Assembly: GCA_035512775.1 (NCBI GenBank)
Contig: DATKDI010000024.1
Location: forward strand, 36,961-100,960
Source of the DNA: JAJNBA01 sp035512775
GTDB lineage: Bacteria > Actinomycetota > UBA4738 > HRBIN12
DNA: 64,000 nucleotides
Reading direction: 5' to 3'
The notes below the pieces were generated by a model that worked only from the letters and a program-made list of their open reading frames with translations, ran no database searches and was not told the origin of the DNA. The position numbers and the translations under genes are program-made. This document shows positions 57,665-64,000 of the stretch, in pieces (the first letter of the stretch is position 1; every line of letters starts with the position of its first letter).

Positions 57665-59209
57665 GTGGGAACCGGGCCGGGCTCGATCGAACGCATCCGC
57701 GGGGCTCTCGCGAGCCCCGACTTCCGCAGGCTGTTCGCCATCCGGCTGGTCAGCCAGTCATCCGACGGATTGTTCCAGGCGGCGCTGGTGGCCTCGGTCG
57801 TGTTCCTCTCCCCCGAGGGCCAGGACACCGCGGCCGGCTTCCTCAAGGCGACGCTCGTCATCGCGCTGCCGTACTCGATCCTCGGCCCCTTCACCGGCGT
57901 GTTCATCGATCGATGGCGGCGGCGGCGGATCCTTCTGCTCGCGCCGTGGGCGAAGGCGGCCCTCGTCGGCCTCGTGCTGTTCGACCCGATCGGACAGGCG
58001 ATCCCGTTCTACTCCGGCGCGCTGCTCGTGCTCTCGGTGAACCGGTTCTTCCTCGCGACAGCCGCCGCCGTCGTCCCGCGACTGGTACCGCACGAGGACC
58101 TGCTCGTCGCGAACTCGCTCGCCACCGTGGGCGGGACGGTGGCGCTGCTCACCGGCATATTCGTCGGGGGACGGGTCGTGGACGCCATCGGCGGGGCGAA
58201 CCCGACGATCCCCGTCGTCGTCGTCGCGGCCTGCGGCTGGCTCACCGCGTCGTGGATCGCATCGAGGATCGCGAGCCCACTGAAACCCCACACCAAACCC
58301 GAGGACCCCGACCTGCTTCGGCATCAGCTGAAGCGGGTCGGTGTGGAGTTCGCCGATGGCGCCCGGCGGCTCCTCCGGAGCCCGCGCGCCATCGGCCCCA
58401 TCACCTCGATCACGCTCGACCAGATCGGTCAGGGGATCGTCCTCACGCTCTCGTTGGTCTATTTCCGCGACGACTTCGGCGAGGGGGTGGCGTCGTTCTC
58501 CAACCTCATCGGGGCGGGCGGGGTCGGCGTCCTCGTCGGGATCCTCACGGTCGGCGAGCTCGAGGAGCGCTTCTCGAAGCCGCGGATCGTGGCCGGCGCA
58601 TTCGTCGCCGGCGGTATCGTGCTGATCGCCGTCTCGTTCTTCATCCGGGACTGGAGCGTCCTGCTCGCGAGCTTCGCGGTGGGGCTCACGTTCGCGTGGA
58701 AGAAGATCCCGGTGGACACGATGGTGCAGGAAGCGACCCCCGACGGGTATCGCGGGCGCGTGTTCAGCGTCTACGACGTCGTCTACAACATGGCGCGGGT
58801 CCTGGCGGGGGCCCTCGCCATCTGGATGATCCCCGGACTCGGTCGCGCGGGCACGCTCGCGGCGGTCGGCATCGTGTTCCTCCTTTGGGTACCGGTCATC
58901 GGCCGCTGGTACGGGCGGGAGCCGGAGCTGACGATCCGCTCCTACGCCGGCGGTCGTGCCGACGAGGAGCCGCGGTCGATCGTCTGGGGTGGCGTCGAGG
59001 AACCGGTCGAAGTCGTCAGAACCTGGCGAGAGGAGCGGGACGGCGCGCGCCGACTGGGGTTCCGCCTCGCGCTCCCCGACGGGACGGAGCTGGACGTGAG
59101 CCGCCCGGAACCTGACGGCCCGTGGCGCGTCGACCGCGAAGCCGACCGCCCGGGCACCTCGCCCTCAGCACGTATCGTGTCCGACCGAGAGATACAGGAG
59201 CGGCCTTGA
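57665..59209 (+). CDS. MFS transporter with a soluble C-terminal extension
   Basis: 514 residues, GTG start. LASPDFRRLFAIRLVSQSSD and FTGVFIDRWRRRRILLLAPW are the entry and loop motifs of DHA3-type MFS proteins. Twelve helices end near residue 415. The remaining 95 residues (SIVWGGVEEPVEVVRTWREE, RRLGFRLALPDGTELDVSRP) form a separate small beta-like domain not usual for MFS. The stop overlaps the next gene's TTG. Confidence 0.85.
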   Translation: MGTGPGSIERIRGALASPDFRRLFAIRLVSQSSDGLFQAALVASVVFLSPEGQDTAAGFLKATLVIALPYSILGPFTGVFIDRWRRRRILLLAPWAKAALVGLVLFDPIGQAIPFYSGALLVLSVNRFFLATAAAVVPRLVPHEDLLVANSLATVGGTVALLTGIFVGGRVVDAIGGANPTIPVVVVAACGWLTASWIASRIASPLKPHTKPEDPDLLRHQLKRVGVEFADGARRLLRSPRAIGPITSITLDQIGQGIVLTLSLVYFRDDFGEGVASFSNLIGAGGVGVLVGILTVGELEERFSKPRIVAGAFVAGGIVLIAVSFFIRDWSVLLASFAVGLTFAWKKIPVDTMVQEATPDGYRGRVFSVYDVVYNMARVLAGALAIWMIPGLGRAGTLAAVGIVFLLWVPVIGRWYGREPELTIRSYAGGRADEEPRSIVWGGVEEPVEVVRTWREERDGARRLGFRLALPDGTELDVSRPEPDGPWRVDREADRPGTSPSARIVSDREIQERP

Positions 59210-59820
59210 ACGAGCTCACCAAGAGGAAGGCGCTCGTCGCCGGCGCCATCGCGCTGGCGTTCCTTTCCATCGTCGCCGGGGCACTGATCGCGCTCTCCGA
59301 CGGCGAGGAACGAACCCAGACACCGAGCCCGGGCACGACGCCCACGCAGACTTCCGAGCCGAGCGAAAGCCCCGAGCCCACCGAGACGCCCGAGCCGTCC
59401 CAGAGCCCCGAACCCCCCGGCTCACAGTCCCCCAGCCTGGAGGACGGGCGCCACTTCGTGTACGTGAAGAGGGCGTCCCGGTTGGAGAACGGCACGACGA
59501 GGATCCGGTTCGACCTCGCGTACTTCTACCAAGGGCAGCGAGCGGAGCGCGAGGCGGCGGAGCGGGGAGACGAGGTCGTGAGCGGCTACTACATCGTGAA
59601 TGACAACCCGCGGCTCCGGACCCTGCCCGTTGCGGAGGACGCGGAGGTCGAGTACATCCCGTCGAGCCAGTGTTGCGAGCTTCAGGCGGGGGACATCGAC
59701 GCGTGGGTCGAGGCCGTGCTCGAAACCAACCCCACCGACTACGGGGGGACGAACGTCCCGTGGTTGTTCACGGTCGAGGGCGGCCAGATCACGGGGATCG
59801 AGCAGCAGTATCTTCCGTAG
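59206..59820 (+). CDS. Membrane-anchored protein with Pro/Ser/Glu linker
   Basis: 204 residues. TTG start (TTGA overlap, CAGGAG upstream). One transmembrane helix (KALVAGAIALAFLSIVAGAL, residues 8-27), then a linker of SEPSESPEPTETPEPSQSPE repeats and an outer C-terminal beta domain with a Cys pair (PSSQCCELQAGDIDAWVEAV). Family not recognised. Coupled to the MFS gene, so it may work with it outside the membrane. Confidence 0.75.
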   Translation: MNELTKRKALVAGAIALAFLSIVAGALIALSDGEERTQTPSPGTTPTQTSEPSESPEPTETPEPSQSPEPPGSQSPSLEDGRHFVYVKRASRLENGTTRIRFDLAYFYQGQRAEREAAERGDEVVSGYYIVNDNPRLRTLPVAEDAEVEYIPSSQCCELQAGDIDAWVEAVLETNPTDYGGTNVPWLFTVEGGQITGIEQQYLP

Positions 59821-61054
59821 CGGCCTCGGCGGTCGCCGGCGCGGCCCCGCGCACTCGGAAGGCGATGAACCCCGCCGCGACGGCGACGCCACCGCTCGCG
59901 ACGAGAGCCTCGGGCGCGCCCCAGCTCTCCGCGACCCATCCGGCGATCGGCCCGCCGATCGCGCTGCTTCCGAGGAAGATCGTCGTGTACAGCGCCATCA
60001 CCCGCCCACGCATGTCCGCCCTGGTGAACCGCTGCAGTGTCGAGTTCGCCGTGATCGCGAACAACATCGAGGCGTACCCGACCGGCACCATCGCGATCAG
60101 TCCCAGCACGAACGTCGGCGCCCACCCCGCGACGGCGAGGAACACGCCGAACGCCACCGAGAAACCGGCCAGCCGCCGTAGCGTCGGCTGGGTCTGTCGG
60201 TTGGCCATCGCGATGGCACCGAGGAACGCCCCGAGCCCGAGGGCGGCGTACAACCAGCCCAGCTCCATCCCCGAGCCCTCGTAGGTCCGATGCGCCTGGA
60301 GCGGGATCAAGACGCTGAAGTTGAACGTGAACAGGTAAACGAGCGCCATCACGACCAGCGGTACGCGGAGCGCTTGGGAACTCCAGACATACCGGAGCCC
60401 GGCGCGCACGAGGCCCGGTTCCCGCTCGGCCTTGCGTTGCGGATGGAGCTCGCCGATGCGCATCGCCAGCAGGGCGACGATCACCCCGACGTAGGACACC
60501 GCGTCCAGCAGGTACGGCGACCAGAGACCGAACGTGTCGATCATCGTCCCGGCGATCGCGCCCCCCAGCACGCGGGTGCCGGTGAACACCGCGCTGTTCA
60601 GGCTGACCGCGTTCGTGATGTGCTCCTCCCCGACCAGCTCGACGTAGAACGACTGCCGCGTCGGGGGCTCGATCGCGAGGATCAGCCCCGTCAGGAACGC
60701 GATCACGAACACCATCCAGATCTCGACGACATCCGTGGCGACCAGCGCGAACTGGAGGGCGGCGAGCACGGCGTAGCCCGCGTTCGACCAGACGAGGATG
60801 CGCCGCTTGTCGAACCGGTCGGCGATCGAGCCCGCGTAGACCCCGAAGAGCAGGACCGGTAGGAAGAGGAGCGCCGCCTCGATCCCCAGCGCGACGCCGC
60901 TGTCCGTGAGCCGCAGCACGAGGACCGCGCCGGCGGTCCAGTTCACCCACGTGCCGGTGACGGAGATCAGCTGGCCGACGAAGAAGAGCCGGAAGTTCCT
61001 CGAGATGTGCATCGAGGCGAACGTCTTCCGCAACTCGTCGCTCAGCCGGGACAT
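59789..61054 (-). CDS. MFS transporter (DHA3-like)
   Basis: 421 residues, twelve helices. MHISRNFRLFFVGQLISVTG, then VTGTWVNWTAGAVLVLRLTD and FGVYAGSIADRFDKRRILVW are typical of enterobactin/macrolide-exporter-type MFS. The helix-5/6 region PPTRQSFYVELVGEEHITNA is strongly conserved. Its 3' end overlaps the preceding convergent gene by 32 bases. Confidence 0.9.
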   Translation of the reverse strand: MSRLSDELRKTFASMHISRNFRLFFVGQLISVTGTWVNWTAGAVLVLRLTDSGVALGIEAALLFLPVLLFGVYAGSIADRFDKRRILVWSNAGYAVLAALQFALVATDVVEIWMVFVIAFLTGLILAIEPPTRQSFYVELVGEEHITNAVSLNSAVFTGTRVLGGAIAGTMIDTFGLWSPYLLDAVSYVGVIVALLAMRIGELHPQRKAEREPGLVRAGLRYVWSSQALRVPLVVMALVYLFTFNFSVLIPLQAHRTYEGSGMELGWLYAALGLGAFLGAIAMANRQTQPTLRRLAGFSVAFGVFLAVAGWAPTFVLGLIAMVPVGYASMLFAITANSTLQRFTRADMRGRVMALYTTIFLGSSAIGGPIAGWVAESWGAPEALVASGGVAVAAGFIAFRVRGAAPATAEAATEDTAARSP

Positions 61055-61130
61055 GCACCCAGACTACGAGGCACGCCAACAGCGCCAACGACAACGCCTC
61101 ACGCGAGCGGCGGCGCGATGATCTGGATGA

Positions 61131-61706
61131 CTAGATGAAGAGGCTCACGGCCGCGTCGCGCATCTCCGCGATCGCCGTCGCGGCCCCGATCGGCTCCTCG
61201 AGCCCGTCCAGCAGGTCCTCCCGCTTCAGGCCGAGCAGGTCCATCGTCATCTGGCAGGGGATCAGGCGGACGCCGAGGTCCTGCGCCGTCTGGATCAACT
61301 CCTCGGGCTTGGCCACCTGATGATCGGTCGCCAGCTTCTTGAACATCGCGGGACCGGCGCCGGCGAACTGGTAGCGGCTGAGCTTCGCCTTCTGGGCGGA
61401 CCCGGGGTTCATCACCGACATCATCTTCTGCATCCAGTTGGAGCCGGTGACGCGCACGTCCGGCTTCACGATCGCGAACAGTCCCCAGAACGTGAAGAAC
61501 ACCGTGGACTCCATCCCCGAGGCTGCCGCTGTCGTCGCGAGGATCGTCGTCGGCCAGATCCGGTCGAGGTCACCGCCCCAGGCGATGATCGTCAGCTTGT
61601 TCTTCTTCTCGATGCGCTTGCCGTCCGACTCCTCGAGGGCTTCGACGCGCTGGAGCAGGTCGGCGAGTTGAAGCTCGGTGGAGAGATCGGTTTCGGTCGT
61701 CGCCAT
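61131..61706 (-). CDS. DsrE/DsrF-like sulfur-relay family protein
   Basis: 191 residues. LTIIAWGGDLDRIWPTTILA then TVFFTFWGLFAIVKP and GVRLIPCQMTMDLLGLKRED, with the family's conserved Cys, match the DsrE_2 group (PF13686). The 40-residue N-terminal helix is coiled-coil-like. It starts five bases after the TusA gene and probably takes sulfur from it. Confidence 0.9.
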   Translation of the reverse strand: MATTETDLSTELQLADLLQRVEALEESDGKRIEKKNKLTIIAWGGDLDRIWPTTILATTAAASGMESTVFFTFWGLFAIVKPDVRVTGSNWMQKMMSVMNPGSAQKAKLSRYQFAGAGPAMFKKLATDHQVAKPEELIQTAQDLGVRLIPCQMTMDLLGLKREDLLDGLEEPIGAATAIAEMRDAAVSLFI

Positions 61707-61711
61707 CGGAC

Positions 61712-61942
61712 TCAGCTCTTCCTGACGAGGTAGCGGTAGACACCGGCTTCCTCGGTGGCCTCGATGAGCTCGTTGCCGCTGAGCTCGGCCCAACTGGGGA
61801 CGTCGCTCTTGGAGCCCGGGTCGGTGGCGAGGAGCTCGAACAACTCCCCGCTCCGGGCATCTTTCAGGGCCTTGGCGAGTGACACGAGCGGCCCGGGGCA
61901 CGACTGACCCTTGGCATCGACGGTGGCGGAGATGGTGTCCAC
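61712..61942 (-). CDS. tusA: TusA family sulfur carrier
   Basis: 76 residues, GTG start with AGGAGG upstream. ATVDAKGQSCPGPLVSLAKA holds the reactive Cys of the CPxP motif (residue 14), and VYRYLVRKS is the last strand. It carries persulfide between sulfur-transfer enzymes. Forms an operon with the DsrE-like gene. The 230 bases upstream (61943-62172) show no gene. Confidence 0.9.
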   Translation of the reverse strand: MDTISATVDAKGQSCPGPLVSLAKALKDARSGELFELLATDPGSKSDVPSWAELSGNELIEATEEAGVYRYLVRKS

Positions 61943-62172
61943 GACGGAACCTCCTGGCTTCTGTGTGGGGAGCAACGGTCGGTGCGGGTGGTACGCGGAA
62001 GGCTGGCTGCCGTGCCCGGTCAGGCCGGACAGCAGATGCGGTCGGGGATCATCGCCCCCACGGTGCCGGCTTCGCGCGTGCAGACCATTCGCAGGTGCAA
62101 CGAGCCTAGCTCAGGGGCCCATTCCCGGCAAGGTCGAGCCTGCGCTACAGATCGTTCCGCCGACCACCCGGC

Positions 62173-62964
62173 TCAGGCGTCGATCGGCTCCATCACCGGC
62201 AGACAGCCTCCGGACGCGCCCAGCTGCCGGAGTCCCTCCAGGTCCCCCGGACCCAGGTCGACGGTGCCGCCGCCGGAAGGATGCATCAGCTCCCCCACAG
62301 TCTTCACGTGTCCGAGTCCCATGAGGTGCCCGAGCTCGTGGAGGATGACCGGCCCCTGTTGCCCCGGGAGGTCGAACCCGGGCAGGTTGGGGTCGTCCGC
62401 GTTGAGGGCGAGCCACCCGCTCACGTAGACGTCCTCGAACCGTGTGGGGGGGATGACGGGCACCGCGACGCCGGCCGCCACGTGGTTGTCCCGTTCGAAC
62501 GGGATGTCCGAGTCATCCGGATCGGCCCACGCGATCAGGACGGGGGCCCACCGGTCGCCGTATCGATCGGGCTGGAAGATCTCGCGATAGATGGTCGCCT
62601 CCTCGTCGGTCGGCCCCTCGTACTCGAACACGATCCCCGTCGCGGCCGAGACGCGCTGGATCGCTTCGTGGACGTCGGCGATCGAGCCCTGCGGCGCGAG
62701 CGAGGCGTTCACCACGTACCGGATCGGCTGACAGGGGTTCCAGCGGGTCGGGACGCCCTCGTCGGTCCGATCGAGGAACTGGAAACCGGGACCTTCCGTG
62801 GACGGCGTTCCCTCGAAGAGCGGCGCCACGGCGAGCGCCCCGAGGCTGAGAGCGAGGAGAAGGCAGACGGCGACGACCCAGACGGGGAACCTGCGACGAG
62901 GAAAGATCTCGTCGGTAACGAGATCCGGCCGGATCGGAACCGGCGGCGGGGGAAGGTGCTTCAT
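62173..62964 (-). CDS. Matrixin-like membrane-anchored metalloprotease
   Basis: 263 residues. One N-terminal helix (FPVWVVAVCLLLALSLGALA) anchors an outer domain with zinc motif VILHELGHLMGLGHVKTVGE (HExxHxxGxxH) and a following Met turn (GELMHPSGG). The middle holds PIRYVVNASLAPQGSIADVH. It resembles bacterial matrixins; substrate unknown. It follows the signal peptidase gene by 21 bases on the same strand. Confidence 0.88.
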   Translation of the reverse strand: MKHLPPPPVPIRPDLVTDEIFPRRRFPVWVVAVCLLLALSLGALAVAPLFEGTPSTEGPGFQFLDRTDEGVPTRWNPCQPIRYVVNASLAPQGSIADVHEAIQRVSAATGIVFEYEGPTDEEATIYREIFQPDRYGDRWAPVLIAWADPDDSDIPFERDNHVAAGVAVPVIPPTRFEDVYVSGWLALNADDPNLPGFDLPGQQGPVILHELGHLMGLGHVKTVGELMHPSGGGTVDLGPGDLEGLRQLGASGGCLPVMEPIDA

Positions 62965-62985
62965 CGTCCAATCCTAGGTCGGGTT

Positions 62986-63507
62986 CTATGAACGGCATCG
63001 GCGTCCGCGGGGCCGGCCTACAGTTGCAACGGACACCCCGAACCCCGGCTCGCGGATCCGGCGGCGGCGTTCCTTCGGCCAGTAGACGAGGAGGACCCGC
63101 GCCTTGAGGTGCTCACGGCGGACCGGGCCGAAGTGCCTGCTGTCCGTGGACGCGTCCGCTCGGTCGCCCTCGATCCAATACTCGTCGTCATCGAGCGTCC
63201 GCTCTCCCACCTGCTGACCGGGTACCGCCGTGACACGCTTCACCATCTCGTAGCCCGGCCTCCCGGGATGCTCGACAACGACCACGTCACCCATCCCGAC
63301 ACGCCGCCCTGACACCGCCAGTGCCCAGTCGCCCGGCAACAGGGTCGGCACCATGCTCGCGCCCTGGATCTCCACCCGGGTCGGCCTCCAGCGGACGAGC
63401 GCCGCCGCGATCGCCCCGACGGTCGCGAGAGCGCTCAGCGCCGCAAGCGGTCTGCGGGGCCGGTGGTAGGGTTCCTCTTCACCCCACGTCGGAGGAGGCG
63501 GATCCAT
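62986..63507 (-). CDS. sodX: Signal peptidase I-type protease (SodX-like)
   Basis: 173 residues. One helix (LAALSALATVGAIAAALVRW) precedes VEIQGASMVPTLLPGDWALA with the catalytic Ser (SMVPT) and GDVVVVEHPGRPGYEMVKRV with the catalytic Lys (KRV). Such S26 enzymes next to sodN remove the Ni-SOD propeptide in actinobacteria. Its ATG (63507-63505) shares bases with the sodN ATG: the two starts are head to head in CATG. Confidence 0.88.
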   Translation of the reverse strand: MDPPPPTWGEEEPYHRPRRPLAALSALATVGAIAAALVRWRPTRVEIQGASMVPTLLPGDWALAVSGRRVGMGDVVVVEHPGRPGYEMVKRVTAVPGQQVGERTLDDDEYWIEGDRADASTDSRHFGPVRREHLKARVLLVYWPKERRRRIREPGFGVSVATVGRPRGRRCRS

Positions 63508-63901
63508 GTTCGAAGCATTCCTCAAACCGCGCCAGACCGTCCACGCGCACTGCGATCTTCCGTGCGGCATCTACGATCCGGCGCAGGCCCGCATCGAGGC
63601 CGAGTCGGTCAAGGCCTGCCAGGAGAAGTACCAAGGGTCGGACGACGCGATCTTCAAGGACCGCGCGATCTCCATCAAGGAGCAGCGCGCCAACCTGGTC
63701 AAAGAGCACCTGTGGGTGCTGTGGACCGACTACTTCAAGCCCGAGCACCTCGAGACCTACCCGCAGCTGCACGAGCTCTTCTGGAACGCGACGAAGGAAG
63801 CGGGCAACGCGAAGCGGTCCGAGGACCCCGCGCAGGGGCAGAAGCTGCTGGACGCGGTCGATGAGCTCTCGAAGATCTTCTGGGAGACGAAGTCCGCGTA
63901 G
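63506..63901 (+). CDS. sodN: Nickel superoxide dismutase
   Basis: 131 residues. TVHAHCDLPCGIYDP contains the nickel hook HCDLPCG, exposed after cleavage of the first 14 residues. The rest is the four-helix bundle (KEHLWVLWTDYFKPEHLETY). GGAGGAGG lies upstream of ATG 63506. It removes superoxide in the cytoplasm. Next to the divergent sodX, and followed by a strong hairpin. Confidence 0.96.
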   Translation: MFEAFLKPRQTVHAHCDLPCGIYDPAQARIEAESVKACQEKYQGSDDAIFKDRAISIKEQRANLVKEHLWVLWTDYFKPEHLETYPQLHELFWNATKEAGNAKRSEDPAQGQKLLDAVDELSKIFWETKSA

Positions 63902-63927
63902 CGCCGAAGACACACCGGAACGTGATC

Positions 63928-63961
63928 GAGGGACCGGGCCGCTGACGCGGCCCGGTCCCTC
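63928..63961 (+). terminator. Hairpin terminator after sodN
   Basis: A perfect 15-bp stem GAGGGACCGGGCCGC (63928-63942) with TGAC loop and exact complement 63947-63961, 26 bases after the sodN stop. Confidence 0.85.
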
Positions 63962-64000
63962 ACTTGCACCCACCCGTAAGAGAGGCCGACGGGCGGGGCC

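Noticed and set aside
1..64000. tRNA, rRNA, prophage or conjugative genes
   Set aside because: Looked for and not seen; no phage structural, integrase or relaxase motifs in any plausible reading frame.

Overview
The window is high-GC DNA from an actinobacterium, probably an uncultivated or lightly studied lineage. Supporting signs are an actinobacterial-type inositol-1-phosphate synthase paired with a PadR regulator, a nickel superoxide dismutase next to a SodX-like signal peptidase, a PAC2 protein, a three-helix-bundle (DUF3562-like) protein, frequent GTG and TTG starts, and many four-base ATGA/GTGA/TTGA gene overlaps. No rRNA, tRNA, CRISPR array, phage gene or transposase was seen.

Layout. 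0-3.2 kb: the end of a TetR gene, a small membrane protein, a DHFR-like reductase, an NADPH:quinone-type dehydrogenase and a methyltransferase. 3.2-14.4 kb: an accessory region of short unrelated genes (GDPD-type membrane protein, APH kinase, DinB-like, two STAS genes, YihY, lipoprotein, DUF2188, GNAT, two methyltransferases, SnoaL-like). These are separated, about one per gene, by a dispersed element with core GCGCCGGGGCGCGTGG then ACATTTAG, always in the same orientation and usually the right half of an imperfect palindrome. It looks like an integron-type cassette array without an integrase. Inside it sit two copies of a roughly 455-bp element with 20-bp terminal inverted repeats carrying only a STAS gene, one with an 8-bp target duplication. 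14.4-18.3 kb: cyclic-nucleotide-binding protein, DUF3562-like protein, and pgl-gnd facing zwf (oxidative pentose phosphate pathway).

18.3-33.2 kb: housekeeping and stress genes (DinB, arsR-arsM, DUF2461, ligB-type DNA ligase, Nudix, VOC proteins, SRPBCC proteins next to TetR or ArsR regulators, amidohydrolase, nucleotide cyclase, hydrolase, FAD oxidoreductase, GNAT) mixed with decayed or frameshifted genes. 33.4-46 kb: a large secreted subtilase with a strong terminator, a cyclase-AAA-TPR signalling protein, an ArsR/SRPBCC cluster around a perfect palindrome, an Xre/RES toxin-antitoxin pair, a P450 and a CMD-family protein. 46.6-53.4 kb: PAC2, then a seven-gene minus-strand cobalamin uptake and salvage operon (btuF-btuC-btuD-cobO-cobU-cobT-cobS) behind a cobalamin riboswitch. 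53.5-64 kb: a lipoprotein, a flavin split-barrel protein, three MFS transporters, padR-ino1, tusA-dsrE, a matrixin-like protease, and head-to-head sodX/sodN with a terminator.

At least six otherwise recognisable genes carry a single frame change, and several others are truncated. This is either real decay or indel error in the source assembly; only reads can tell.
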